From JAVBKU01 sp031553875 (lineage in GTDB: Bacteria; Bacteroidota; Bacteroidia; Bacteroidales; Rikenellaceae), in the NCBI GenBank assembly GCA_031553875.1, contig JAVBKU010000003.1:62001-126000 (forward strand): a stretch of DNA of 64,000 bases, read 5' to 3'. The notes beneath the pieces are model-generated. The model searched no databases, was not told the DNA's origin, and saw only the letters and a program-made list of their open reading frames with translations. Of the stretch, positions 51,523 to 60,881 are shown in pieces. Positions within the stretch are counted from its first letter, which is position 1; each line of letters starts with the position of its first letter. The translations under genes and the position numbers were made by a program.

Positions 51523-53703
51523 CTAATTATTTACCCTGTAAACTTTTATCACGCCCTTGATCTTCAGGAGCGAGTATATAACCGTATCGACCACCTGCGT
51601 ACTTGTCACCTCCAAGTTCACCAGCCCCGAAAGACTGCCGCCCGAGGAATTGAGGCTCATGGAGCGGATATTGATCTTCAGGTCGCGGTTTATCACTTCG
51701 GCGATGCGGTTAACCAAGCCCACCGAGTCCTCCGCCATAACCCTCACCGTGGCGATGAACGACCCCTTCTGTGCTCCGCTGTGCCACTTGGCAGGGAGCA
51801 CACGGTAGGGATAGCGTTCCCTCAGGCGCGCGGCATTGGGGCAGTCGGTGCGGTGGATGGTGATACCGGTGCTGATGGTGGTGAAGCCGAACACCTCGTC
51901 GCCGTAAATCGGGTTGCAGCATTTGGCCAGCTTGTACTCCACGCCCCGCAGCGTCTCGTCGATAATGAGGGCGTCGTCCGACTCCTTAACGGCCTTCACC
52001 TGCACCTCCTTACGCGGAGCCATCTCTGCCGTCTCGCCGTTTATGTGGCGGGTCAGGAGCTCCTTTATGTCGCCTATGACTATTTTCTGGTCGGCTATCT
52101 GGCTGTATAATTCGGTGCCGGTCTTGAGTTTGAAGGTCTTGCAGAGGAATGTCACCGCCTCGTCCATGGTGATGGCGAGCTTCCAGTTCTTTATCTTGCG
52201 CTCCAATTCCTCGCGTCCAAGGTTGGCGGCCCGGGCCTGCTCCTCGCGTATGTAGGCCTTGATCTTGTTGCGGGCCTTGCTGGTGACCACGAACCCCAGC
52301 CAGTCCGGCTTGGGCTTCTGGTTCTTCGATGTGGTGATCTCCACGATGTCGCCACCGTGGAGTACCTCGCGCAAGGGGACGTTCCGGTGGTTGATCTTCC
52401 CTCCCGTACAGGTCGAGCCCAGGTCGGTGTGTATGTCGAAAGCGAAGTCGAGCACCGTCGCCCCCTCGGGGAGCTTACGCAGGTCGCCGTTGGGCGTGAA
52501 CACGAATATCTCGGCCGAGGACAACCGTGCATCGAACTTCTCGGCTATGGATTGCGTCTCGGTGGTCTCTATGATGTTACGCAGGTGCATGAACCACTCC
52601 TCCGTGCCCATCGACGTACCCTGCACGCCCTTGTATTTCCAGTGCGCCGCCACGCCCCTTTCGGCCACCTCGTCCATGCGTTCGGAGCGTATCTGTATCT
52701 CCACCCACTTACCGTCTTTGGTCACGACCGTGGTGTGCAGCGATTCGTAGCCGTTGGACTTGGGTATGGAAATCCAGTCCCTGAGCCTGTCGGGGTTGGG
52801 AGTGTAGAAGTCGGTCACTATGGAGTATATACCCCAGCACTGCGCCTTCTCCTGCTCGCGTGGGCAGTCTATCACGATACGCAGGGCGAAGAGGTCGTAC
52901 ACCTCGTCGAACGTGATGCCCATCTTACGCATCTTGCGCCATATCGAGTATGCCGACTTGGTGCGGCTCTTGATATGGTATTTTATCCCCTGCTGGCGAA
53001 GTTTTTCTTCGACAGGAGAGAGGAATCCTGCGATGAACTGCTCGCGCTCGGCAGCGCTCTCGGCCAGGCGCTTGGTGATATGGGCGTATTCCTGCGGCTC
53101 GAGATAGCTCAGGGAGATATCCTCAAGCTCCGACTTTATGGTGTAGAGACCCAACTTGTGGGCGATCTGGGCGTAGAGGTTGAGGCTCTCCCACGCCTTC
53201 TTGGCCTGTTTGTCCTTGGGGAATATATTCAATATCCTCATCACTTCAAGCCTATCGGCCAGCTTGATGAGTATCACGCGCGGGTCGGTGGAGTAGGAGA
53301 CTATCAGCTCGCGGAAGTTGTCGATCTGCTCATTGGATACCTTGGTGTCGACGTCGGATATATTGCACAGGCCCGACACTATCGACCCCACGGCATCGCC
53401 GAAACGTTCCTTAAGCTCCCCGGGGCTGACCAGCTTGAGCCTTACGGCGTCGTGGAGCAGGGTGGAGATCACGGAGTTACGCCCGAGGCCTATCTCGTCG
53501 ATCACGATCAGTGCCGTGTTTATCGAGTGGGCCACAAGAGGCGAGGAGTCGTAGCGGGTGAGGCCGTCGAGCTTATCGCAGGCAAGCTCCAATGCCTCTA
53601 CCACCTGCGCGTAACTCTGGGGGCTGAAGTACACTTCGGCCCTCTCGAGGAACTTGCTGTAATATCTCTCTCCGGTCTTTATCTCTTTGCCTAAGGTGTT
53701 CAT
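51523..53703 (-). CDS. rel: RelA/SpoT homologue with degenerate hydrolase motif
   Basis: 726 residues: HD domain (about 30-200), synthetase (about 235-390), TGS (about 400-460), C-terminal ACT. Synthetase motifs are intact: KSRTKSAYSIWRKM, DLFALRIVID and VEIQIRSERMDEVAERG. In the HD domain the metal ligands H59, H84, D85 and D150 are present, but the normal HDVVED is HDAVRL: the Glu-Asp pair needed for (p)ppGpp hydrolysis is Arg-Leu. Predicted synthetase-biased. First gene of the rel-mqnBD-bioFGC run. Confidence 0.93.
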   Translation of the reverse strand: MNTLGKEIKTGERYYSKFLERAEVYFSPQSYAQVVEALELACDKLDGLTRYDSSPLVAHSINTALIVIDEIGLGRNSVISTLLHDAVRLKLVSPGELKERFGDAVGSIVSGLCNISDVDTKVSNEQIDNFRELIVSYSTDPRVILIKLADRLEVMRILNIFPKDKQAKKAWESLNLYAQIAHKLGLYTIKSELEDISLSYLEPQEYAHITKRLAESAAEREQFIAGFLSPVEEKLRQQGIKYHIKSRTKSAYSIWRKMRKMGITFDEVYDLFALRIVIDCPREQEKAQCWGIYSIVTDFYTPNPDRLRDWISIPKSNGYESLHTTVVTKDGKWVEIQIRSERMDEVAERGVAAHWKYKGVQGTSMGTEEWFMHLRNIIETTETQSIAEKFDARLSSAEIFVFTPNGDLRKLPEGATVLDFAFDIHTDLGSTCTGGKINHRNVPLREVLHGGDIVEITTSKNQKPKPDWLGFVVTSKARNKIKAYIREEQARAANLGREELERKIKNWKLAITMDEAVTFLCKTFKLKTGTELYSQIADQKIVIGDIKELLTRHINGETAEMAPRKEVQVKAVKESDDALIIDETLRGVEYKLAKCCNPIYGDEVFGFTTISTGITIHRTDCPNAARLRERYPYRVLPAKWHSGAQKGSFIATVRVMAEDSVGLVNRIAEVINRDLKINIRSMSLNSSGGSLSGLVNLEVTSTQVVDTVIYSLLKIKGVIKVYRVNN

Positions 53704-53763
53704 GGGTCGGTGCGGGTAATTATTCAGAAGGACTAATATGTTTTTTGCGGTATCTTTATTTGC

Positions 53764-53899
53764 CTTCCTACTTTTGGCATTGCCCCAAAAGTAGGCAAAA
53801 GGTCTAGCCGCGTCTTCTGCCGGGGTCTCTTCCGGGAGCTTCCCTCGTTACACGATAACTGAGGGTGATCTCCCTCACGAGACCTATTCCCGGCAGAAG
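53764..53899. repeat. Hairpin plus long inverted-repeat element (possible third family)
   Basis: Stem CCTACTTTTGG / CCAAAAGTAGG (53768-53795), then an 86-bp unit with inverted ends CTTCTGCCGGG / CCCGGCAGAAG (53814-53899) enclosing GTCTC/GAGAC and GAGGG/CCCTC pairs. It has the same layout as family 1: stem-loop with CTTTTG, then a GC-rich palindromic body. Only one copy is seen here. The 342-nt spacer 53704-54045 shows no gene. Confidence 0.65.
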
Positions 53900-53993
53900 C
53901 CTGAAGCGGCGGACTATTTTGCTGTCCTTAATGTTGCATTGACATATACACATTAATTCTCGCTCTAGTGTAACTTTGTATGTTGGTCCCTGT

Positions 53994-54028
53994 TCAAAAA
54001 TAAGGGGGCCGCGTTTCCGACAGCCCCC
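53994..54028 (-). terminator. Terminator of the coiled-coil protein gene
   Basis: Minus-strand stem GGGGGC / GCCCCC with a GC-rich loop, followed by TTATTTTTG. Confidence 0.75.
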
Positions 54029-54045
54029 CGCGTTTTACATCGCCT

Positions 54046-54951
54046 TTAGCGTAGGATTATCTCGCTGCTGCCTATGAGATATCCATCCATGTATATCATT
54101 ACCTTGTACTTACCGCCCACGATGCCCGAGCCGTTGTAATAGACGCTCACGGGGAGATCCTGGTTCTGGTAGTCGATCTGGCGGCTGGCCGAATAGGTTA
54201 TCCTGTCGCCCTCGAAGTCGAATGTCGCTTCGAGCGAGCTCGCCATCACGTAGCCGTCGGGGCCTATCACGCGGGCGTATACTTCCCTCTGTCCGGGTTG
54301 AGCCAGTTCGTTGGACGACAGCACGAAGTCGACTCTCAGGCGCGCGGCTCTGCTTGCCCTGGTCACTTCCCTGTCGCTATTGGAGAGGGCTTTGAGGGCT
54401 ATATCGCGGGCCCTGATCACGGCGCCCTTGCGTATCTTGGTCGAAAGCTCCTGTGCCTTTTCCTCGGCCATATCGGCGCGGAGGCGTTGCGACGTCACCT
54501 GCTTGCGGTAATCAACGTTCTCGGCCACGAGCCTCTGGTTCATCCTGTTGAGCGAGTCGATCTGCTTCACGTAGCCGCGCATCACCACGCGCAGGGTACC
54601 CAGTTCCTTTTCATAACGCTTGATCTTAGCGTAACTCAAACGACGCTCTTTTGTAAGCTGGGTGAGCAGGGAGTCTGCCTTGCCACGCTCTATGTCGAGG
54701 CTACGGCTTATGGTGTCGTTCTCGGTCTTTATCTGGTCGTACTCGGTCATGAGCATGCCGATGCGGTTGGTAAGCGTGTCACGTTCCTCTGCGAACTCCT
54801 TGCGCATCGAACGTACCTGCGAGAAGTACATGAACGAGAGCGCCCCGAGTATGAGGGCAAGTATCACTATCATTATCTTCAGCCCTTTGACGGACTTATC
54901 GCCGCTATTTTGGCTGTTGTAGTTGTCGTAATCCTGATTGTAGTCTTCCAT
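54046..54951 (-). CDS. Membrane-anchored coiled-coil protein of unknown function
   Basis: 301 residues. Asn/Asp/Tyr-rich cytoplasmic N-terminus, one membrane helix (about 25-44, IMIVILALILGALSFMYF), coiled coil (about 45-170, heptads such as KADSLLTQLTKERRLSYAKI), then a C-terminal beta-rich domain (LRVDFVLSSNELAQPGQREV, VSVYYNGSGIVGGKYKVMIY). Likely a bitopic envelope protein with its beta domain outside the cytoplasm. I do not recognise a named family. Confidence 0.75.
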   Translation of the reverse strand: MEDYNQDYDNYNSQNSGDKSVKGLKIMIVILALILGALSFMYFSQVRSMRKEFAEERDTLTNRIGMLMTEYDQIKTENDTISRSLDIERGKADSLLTQLTKERRLSYAKIKRYEKELGTLRVVMRGYVKQIDSLNRMNQRLVAENVDYRKQVTSQRLRADMAEEKAQELSTKIRKGAVIRARDIALKALSNSDREVTRASRAARLRVDFVLSSNELAQPGQREVYARVIGPDGYVMASSLEATFDFEGDRITYSASRQIDYQNQDLPVSVYYNGSGIVGGKYKVMIYMDGYLIGSSEIILR

Positions 54952-55035
54952 TGTATAGAGAGTATTTTATTGCATGTTAAACAAAAACGGGGCCGTTCCT
55001 CCAGCTGGGACCACCGCTGTAGCGGCGTATCCCCA

Positions 55036-55043
55036 CAAATATA
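55036..55043 (-). promoter_or_regulatory. Candidate -7 box for the coiled-coil protein gene
   Basis: Minus-strand TATATTTG, full -7 match, 85 nt before ATG 54951. No TTTG at -33. Confidence 0.4.
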
Positions 55044-55063
55044 CGAATTTATTGGAAACGGCC

Positions 55064-55885
55064 TTACTTTATTTTACTGCTTAGAGGGAATTTCAGGTTC
55101 TTCGCTTCGAGCAGGCGGGCCTGTACCGAACCCACCTTTATGGGCGATTCCAGATAGAGTGGTATTTTGTTGAGGTCGTCGGATATCCAGAGGAACATCT
55201 CGCTGCCATCGTCGAAGCCCTCGCCTGTGCTGGTTACCAGCGTACAGGCGAATTTCAGCGTGCGGAACGTCCCCAAACCCTTTATCTGCTTGGTCTCACG
55301 CTTTATAAAACGGTAGTTGAGCACCCTGACAGTATCCTCCAGCACGATATGCGACTGCATCGGATTACCGTCGGTAAAGGCCGATAGGTCTCTGTTGCGC
55401 AGGCCGTAGAACAGCGACAAGGCGTCGTAGCTGTCTGTGGTAAGCGGAAGTGTCTTTTCCGTATTGTTTGTGCGTTTGTGATTGCGGTATGCCGAGTGGG
55501 CCAGATACTCATCCCAGTTGAAAAGCACGCGGCTCGAGAAACGGTACTTGGCCTCGCGTATCTCGGCCTTGGCCTCTATGGGGCGGAAGACAAGCGTGTC
55601 TATCCACGTGTCGTAGACGTCCTTCATGTCGAAGAACCACTTGTAGAAGGGGTAGGTGGTTCCCGTGCCGGTGATACGGTAGGTCTGTTCTCCCTTGCGG
55701 CGGTCCTTGTTCACTGCGAGGGTCACGCCGGCAACGTCGGTCATGATGAATCCCACCTTGTAGCTCACGGCATAGGAGAGGGATTCACCGCTTTTGTAGG
55801 CGGGTATTCTGCTCGCGGGTTGGGCTACGAGGCCAGAGCAGAAAAGCGTTACGAATAACGATATAAGCAATAGGGGACGTGTCAT
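55064..55885 (-). CDS. DUF3108 domain exported protein
   Basis: 273 residues with signal peptide (LLLISLFVTLFCSGLVAQ). Features of DUF3108: GESLSYAVSYKVGFIMTDVA, YPFYKWFFDMKDVYDTWID and SEMFLWISDDLNKIPLYLE. Predicted periplasmic beta-structured protein; function unknown, sometimes found near envelope-biogenesis genes. Confidence 0.82.
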   Translation of the reverse strand: MTRPLLLISLFVTLFCSGLVAQPASRIPAYKSGESLSYAVSYKVGFIMTDVAGVTLAVNKDRRKGEQTYRITGTGTTYPFYKWFFDMKDVYDTWIDTLVFRPIEAKAEIREAKYRFSSRVLFNWDEYLAHSAYRNHKRTNNTEKTLPLTTDSYDALSLFYGLRNRDLSAFTDGNPMQSHIVLEDTVRVLNYRFIKRETKQIKGLGTFRTLKFACTLVTSTGEGFDDGSEMFLWISDDLNKIPLYLESPIKVGSVQARLLEAKNLKFPLSSKIK

Positions 55886-55906
55886 ACTTGGGATTTATAA
55901 TCGTGA

Positions 55907-55914
55907 CAAATTTA
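55907..55914 (-). promoter_or_regulatory. Candidate -7 box for the DUF3108 gene
   Basis: Minus-strand TAAATTTG, 22 nt before ATG 55885; no -33 TTTG. It lies in the 38-nt gap after recG. Confidence 0.35.
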
Positions 55915-55923
55915 AGCAGCTTC

Positions 55924-58035
55924 TTAAGAAATTAAGCTGAAATCTATGTTTTTATCTCTGTTGTATCTGGCGCCGAGCTCCTGCAGCGACCGTATGTCCT
56001 CGGGCGAGAGCTTGAGACCTCCTCCGAATACCTCTTCCGCCGCTTCGCGGGCCAGGGTAAGTATCTGTGAGTCTTTGCCGATGTTGGCTATCTTCAAATC
56101 AAATGCTATGCCACTTTGCTGTGTGCCTGTAATATCGCCGGGCCCGCGGAGCTTGAGATCGAGCTCGGCCAGTTCGAATCCGTCATTGGTTTCGGTCATG
56201 GCGCGGAGCCTCTTGCGCGATTCGTTGGAGAGCTTGTCGCCGCTCATGAGTATGCAGTACGATTGCTCCGCGCCGCGCCCAACGCGCCCCCGCAGCTGGT
56301 GGAGCTGAGAGAGGCCGAAACGCTCGGCGCTCTCGATTATCATCACCGAGGCGTTGGGCACGTCCACGCCCACCTCTATTACAGAGGTGGCCACCATAAT
56401 ATGTGCCTTGCCCTCCTTGAACAGATCCATGCCGAAGGCCTTGTCCTGCGCCTTCATCTTGCCGTGAACGATCGAGGTGACATACTCGGGCGGGGGGAAC
56501 TCGCGGGCTATGTTCTCGTAGCCAGATTCGAGATTCATGTAGTCCATTTTCTCCGACTCGCGTATCATGGGGTACACGACGTATACCTGCCGCCCCTTGC
56601 GTATTTCCTCGCGGATAAATCCGAATACCCTCAGGCGGTGCGACTCACGGTAATGGGCCGTCTTGATAGGCTTGCGCCCGGGGGGGAGTTGGTCGATCAC
56701 CGACACGTCGAGGTCGCCGTAGAGGGTCATGGCGAGGGTGCGGGGAATAGGCGTCGCGGTCATCACCAGCACGTGGGGAGTGACATGGTTCTTCGTCCAT
56801 AGCTTAGCCCTCTGCTCCACCCCGAAGCGGTGCTGCTCGTCGATCACCACGAAACCTAAATTACCAAACACGACCCGCTCCTCGATAAGTGCGTGTGTGC
56901 CTATAAGTATATCTATCCCGCCCGCGGCCAGGGCTTCGAGGATCGTGTCGCGCTCCTTTTTGCGCGTCGATCCCTTGAGCAGGGCCACGTTCAATCCCAG
57001 CCCCTCGGCCATACGGCTGACTGAGGCGTGGTGCTGTGTGGCGAGTATCTCGGTGGGAGCCATCATGCAACTCTGGAATCCGTTGTCTTTTGCTATGAGC
57101 ATTGACATCAGGGCTACGAGGGTCTTGCCGCTGCCCACGTCGCCCTGCAGGAGGCGGTTCATCTGGTGACCTGTGTTCATGTCGGCGCGTATCTCCTTGA
57201 TTACCCTTTTCTGTGCGTCGGTCAGGGGGAAAGGTAGTTTTTCGTGGTAGAAGCGATTGAACGCCTCTCCCACGGTGGCGAAGCGAAAGCCGTCGACCCT
57301 GCTCACGCGGCCCTGCCTCTGCTCGACCACTCCTAATTGTATACCGAACAGTTCCTCGAACTTGAGCCTCAGCTCAGCCTGCTTGAGCGCGGCTGCGCTT
57401 TCCGGGAAGTGGATGTCGTGGAGCGCCGTGCGCAGGGGCACGAGCGAGTATTTGCGTGTGATGGCTTCGGGGAGGGTCTCCTCGATCTTGTCGCCGATAC
57501 TTTGCCAGAGGGCGGAGATTAGTCCGTAGATGACCTTGGACGTTATATGGCCGGATGTAAGCTTCTCGGTGGTACTATATACGCCCTGCACGCTGTGCTG
57601 GGGACGGTTTTGCGCCGAGAGTACGGATTCTATTTCGGGATGGACGATATTAAGCACGCCGTTGAAGAACGAGGGCTTGCCGAAGATTATATACTCGCGG
57701 CCCGCCTCGAGCTGTTTCTCGATCCAGTTCGCGCCCTTGAACCACACCAGTTCCACCATGCCGCTGCTATCGCTGGCCGTGGCCGCGAAACGTTTCTTGG
57801 GGCCCTTGCCGATGTGTTGCATGCCGGTGATGCGGCAGCGGAGCTGGATGTAGGCGGCCGAATCGTCCTTAATTTCGGCGATGCGGAATATGCGGCTGCG
57901 GTCGATATACCTGAAGGGGAAGTGATAGAGCAGGTCGCCAAAGGTGCTGACACCAAGCTCCTTTTGCAACAGGGCGGCGCGGCGCTCGCCGACCCCCTGC
58001 AGGAACTTTATATCGTTGTCGAAAAATTTATTCAT
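55924..58035 (-). CDS. recG: ATP-dependent DNA helicase RecG
   Basis: 703 residues. N-terminal wedge/OB domain (LGVSTFGDLLYHFPFRYIDR), helicase motif I LLQGDVGSGKTLVAL, motif Ia MMAPTEILATQHH, motif II VIDEQHRFG, motif III MTATPIPRTLAM and motif VI QLRGRVGRG. Remodels stalled replication forks and branched recombination intermediates. Confidence 0.97.
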   Translation of the reverse strand: MNKFFDNDIKFLQGVGERRAALLQKELGVSTFGDLLYHFPFRYIDRSRIFRIAEIKDDSAAYIQLRCRITGMQHIGKGPKKRFAATASDSSGMVELVWFKGANWIEKQLEAGREYIIFGKPSFFNGVLNIVHPEIESVLSAQNRPQHSVQGVYSTTEKLTSGHITSKVIYGLISALWQSIGDKIEETLPEAITRKYSLVPLRTALHDIHFPESAAALKQAELRLKFEELFGIQLGVVEQRQGRVSRVDGFRFATVGEAFNRFYHEKLPFPLTDAQKRVIKEIRADMNTGHQMNRLLQGDVGSGKTLVALMSMLIAKDNGFQSCMMAPTEILATQHHASVSRMAEGLGLNVALLKGSTRKKERDTILEALAAGGIDILIGTHALIEERVVFGNLGFVVIDEQHRFGVEQRAKLWTKNHVTPHVLVMTATPIPRTLAMTLYGDLDVSVIDQLPPGRKPIKTAHYRESHRLRVFGFIREEIRKGRQVYVVYPMIRESEKMDYMNLESGYENIAREFPPPEYVTSIVHGKMKAQDKAFGMDLFKEGKAHIMVATSVIEVGVDVPNASVMIIESAERFGLSQLHQLRGRVGRGAEQSYCILMSGDKLSNESRKRLRAMTETNDGFELAELDLKLRGPGDITGTQQSGIAFDLKIANIGKDSQILTLAREAAEEVFGGGLKLSPEDIRSLQELGARYNRDKNIDFSLIS

Positions 58036-58225
58036 GCCCCTTAGCGTGATAACACCCGAACAAACAGCCTTTAAACGGGCGACGGAATATCTTGCCCGCG
58101 CCTCCCGTTACGGGAGTTTATGCGGTAAATGTAATGATTTTCCGCTGAATTTTATTACATTCGCCTGAGCGGGTGCGGTATATAGAGCGAGTTTGAATAA
58201 AAGTCACTAAAAACATAATACAAAT

Positions 58226-59089
58226 ATGAAAAGATTTGGAATTAAAAGCGCGATGCTCACATTGTTATGCGCTATGATAGTCTCCGCGGCTTCGGCGGGA
58301 GAGCCGAAGAACCTGGTGGGCGCCTGCCTCGGCCCCGACAAGTGGGAAATGGCAAAGGCGGCGGGGTGCGACTTTATCGAGGGGTCGGTGCCTAAGGTGC
58401 TTATGCCGGAAAATAGCGACGCCGAATTCGCGGCCGCCCTGGCCGGATACAAGGCCAGCGGAGCTAAAATATACGCCCTGAATGGATTCCTGATTCCGGA
58501 TATAAAAGTTACAGGGCCTAATGCCGACCATAAACGTGCCTTGAAGTGGGCCGAGACGGCATTTAGCAGGGCTAAGCAGATGGGCATTAAGGTCATAGTT
58601 TTCGGCAGTGGCAGGAGCCGTGGGATAGAGGGCAATTTCCCGTATGACAAGGCCATGGAACAATTCAAGAGCCTGCTTGCACAGATGGGGCCCATTGCCA
58701 AGAAATACGATGTTGTCGTGGCTGTGGAATCGCTTAACAGTAAGGAAGTTAACTTTCTGTGCAAGTTCTCCGAGGCTACGGCGCTGGTCAAGGCTGTGAA
58801 CCATCCCAATATCAAGCTTGTGTGCGATATATATCATATTATGATGGAGAACGAGGGTCCCGAAGTGATCCTGGCCGCCAGGGGGTGGATCGCCCACTGC
58901 CATGTGGCTGAGAACACTTCTCGCGCCGCCCCCGGCATCGATCCTTTGCGCGATGGCGAGCAATTGCCCTACTACCGCAATCTGCAAAAAATAGACTACA
59001 ATGGTATGGTGTCGATAGAGTGCAGGTGGACGGATGTGGCCACGGAGCTGCCCATGGGTATAACTTATCTGAAGAAGCAGTTTCAGTAG
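58226..59089 (+). CDS. Exported TIM-barrel protein, sugar isomerase/epimerase-like
   Basis: 287 residues with a signal peptide (MLTLLCAMIVSAASAGE). AP-endonuclease-2/xylose-isomerase-like barrel: metal-ligand candidates are Glu in VVVAVESLN, Asp/His in LVCDIYHIMM, His in WIAHCHVAE and Glu in MVSIECRW. The complete metal site suggests an active isomerase or epimerase, but export and substrate are unverified. Confidence 0.83.
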   Translation: MKRFGIKSAMLTLLCAMIVSAASAGEPKNLVGACLGPDKWEMAKAAGCDFIEGSVPKVLMPENSDAEFAAALAGYKASGAKIYALNGFLIPDIKVTGPNADHKRALKWAETAFSRAKQMGIKVIVFGSGRSRGIEGNFPYDKAMEQFKSLLAQMGPIAKKYDVVVAVESLNSKEVNFLCKFSEATALVKAVNHPNIKLVCDIYHIMMENEGPEVILAARGWIAHCHVAENTSRAAPGIDPLRDGEQLPYYRNLQKIDYNGMVSIECRWTDVATELPMGITYLKKQFQ

Positions 59090-59214
59090 GCGTTACGTAT
59101 ACGGCGGGGGATGAATGGTAGCAGCAGACGAACAGGTCTACAATGCTTCCATTACGGATTTGTTTTTAGACCCTGCCCCCCTGTGGCGCTATGCGCCATG
59201 GGCGCTAGGATCTC

Positions 59215-59231
59215 AGGCCACAAAATGGCCT
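59215..59231 (+). terminator. Weak hairpin after the TIM-barrel gene
   Basis: AGGCCA / TGGCCT with loop CAAAA; a TTTTT run follows 10 nt later. A second imperfect inverted repeat (GCGCTATGCGCCATGGGCGC) lies just upstream. Confidence 0.4.
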
Positions 59232-59266
59232 GCACATGTTTTTGCGTGAGATACTTATAAATTCAC

Positions 59267-60874
59267 CTACTTATCCCCTTCTATAAGGGCGAGCAGTTCG
59301 TCTATGGCCTCCGATTCGGGGACGTTGCGCTTTACCACCTCGCGGCCCTTGTAGAGGGTGATGCGGCCGCGGCCCGCGCCCACATAGCCGTAGTCGGCGT
59401 CGGCCATCTCGCCGGGACCGTTGACGATGCATCCCATCACGCCGATTTTTACCCCCACCAGGTGTGACGTGCGGCGCTTTATCTCCTCGAGCGAGCGCTG
59501 TATGTCGTAGAGCGTGCGGCCGCATCCGGGGCAGGCGATATATTCGGGCTGCGATATGCGTACCCGCGCGGCTTGCAGTATTGAGAGCGACATGGCGTCG
59601 ATCATTTCGGGGGTTATCTTTCCGCAAGGGCCACATCCCGCCGGCGTGTTCTCTATCCATATCCCGTCGCCGTAACCGTCGATAAACAGCATTCCCATAT
59701 CGGCCGAAGAGGCTACCGTGAGCCGCTCTAAATCGCTCTCGGAGTAGGTGCGTTTTATTATCACGGGATTGAGCAGGCCCCCCCTGTCGAGACGGGTGAA
59801 AAAGGCCCTCTGCTCGGCTGTGCCGTTGGCGTTGGAGGTGGTGAGTATAAGTATTTTGCCTGCGGGTATGTCAGTATTTGAAGCTGAAACTTCCACGCAC
59901 GCGGCCCTTTGGCGGGGCGTCATCTCGCTCCAGAGTACAGGGGCTTTACCGCCTCCTATGCCCTCGATCTCGTCGGATATCCTGCGCCGGTATTCGTAGG
60001 GGCTGTAAAATCTTTCCGCCGCTTCGGCTATCGGAGTGTGGCCCGAGATACGTTCGTAGTGTTCAATCAGCATTTTCCCCACGGGGATCTCGGCTTCGGG
60101 GTCTTCGGTAAGCGACACGCGGATAGTGTCGCCGATGCCGTCGACCATCAACGCACCGATGCCCACGGCCGATTTGACCCTTGCTTCCATGCCGCTGCCC
60201 GCCTCGGTCACGCCAAGGTGCAGGGGATAACGCATGCCACACTCTTCCATCTCCTTGCACAGGAGCCTGTAGGCCCCGATCATCACCCTCACGTTGCTCG
60301 ACTTCATCGATACGACCACCTGGTCGAACGCCTCCTCGCGGCACACTTCGAGATATTCCATTGCCGAGGCCACCATTCCCTCGATGGTGTCGCCGTAACG
60401 CTCCATGATCGAAGGGGAGAGGGAGCCGTGGTTGACCCCTATGCGCAGGGCGGTACTCCTGCGGCGGCATATGTCTATGAGCTTGCGGAAGTTCGAAAAT
60501 GAGGGGTCGGTGTCGAAATTACCGGGGTTGATCCTCACTTTCTCCACCTTTTCGGCGGCGATGAACGCGGCCTCGGGAGTGAAGTGTATGTCGGCCACCA
60601 GCGGTACGCCGCATCCTGCCGCTCTTACGGCGCTGTGTATGGCCCCGAGGTTCTCGGCTTGAGGCTTACCCTGGGCCGTTAGGCGCACGAGCTCCCCTCC
60701 GGCCTGAGATATGCGCACCACCTGCGCCGCAGAGTCCCCGGTGTCGAGGGTGTCGGTATTGGTCATCGACTGCACCCTTACGGGGTTGCCGCCACCGATA
60801 CCCACGCCGCCCACATCTACGGTGAGGGTGTCCCTTCTATGGTACGAGGTCAGAGATCTACAGAAGCCGGTCAT
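59267..60874 (-). CDS. ispG: 4-hydroxy-3-methylbut-2-en-1-yl diphosphate synthase (IspG), large type
   Basis: Penultimate step of the MEP isoprenoid pathway. 535 residues: N-terminal barrel (VQSMTNTDTLDTGDSAAQV, VADIHFTPEAAFIAAEKVEK, RINPGNFD), an intervening domain found in the large IspG type of Bacteroidota, plants and Chlamydiae, and the C-terminal 4Fe-4S domain (YIACPGCGRTLYD, KIGVMGCIVNGPGEMADADY). Somewhat shorter than the 600 or more residues usual for the large type. Confidence 0.95.
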   Translation of the reverse strand: MTGFCRSLTSYHRRDTLTVDVGGVGIGGGNPVRVQSMTNTDTLDTGDSAAQVVRISQAGGELVRLTAQGKPQAENLGAIHSAVRAAGCGVPLVADIHFTPEAAFIAAEKVEKVRINPGNFDTDPSFSNFRKLIDICRRRSTALRIGVNHGSLSPSIMERYGDTIEGMVASAMEYLEVCREEAFDQVVVSMKSSNVRVMIGAYRLLCKEMEECGMRYPLHLGVTEAGSGMEARVKSAVGIGALMVDGIGDTIRVSLTEDPEAEIPVGKMLIEHYERISGHTPIAEAAERFYSPYEYRRRISDEIEGIGGGKAPVLWSEMTPRQRAACVEVSASNTDIPAGKILILTTSNANGTAEQRAFFTRLDRGGLLNPVIIKRTYSESDLERLTVASSADMGMLFIDGYGDGIWIENTPAGCGPCGKITPEMIDAMSLSILQAARVRISQPEYIACPGCGRTLYDIQRSLEEIKRRTSHLVGVKIGVMGCIVNGPGEMADADYGYVGAGRGRITLYKGREVVKRNVPESEAIDELLALIEGDK

Positions 60875-60881
60875 AATATAG

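Noticed and set aside
53971..53978. TAACTTTG on the plus strand as a promoter
   Set aside because: Good -7 match but no -33 TTTG, and it would read only into the antisense of the coiled-coil protein gene and a terminator. Probably chance or a relic.
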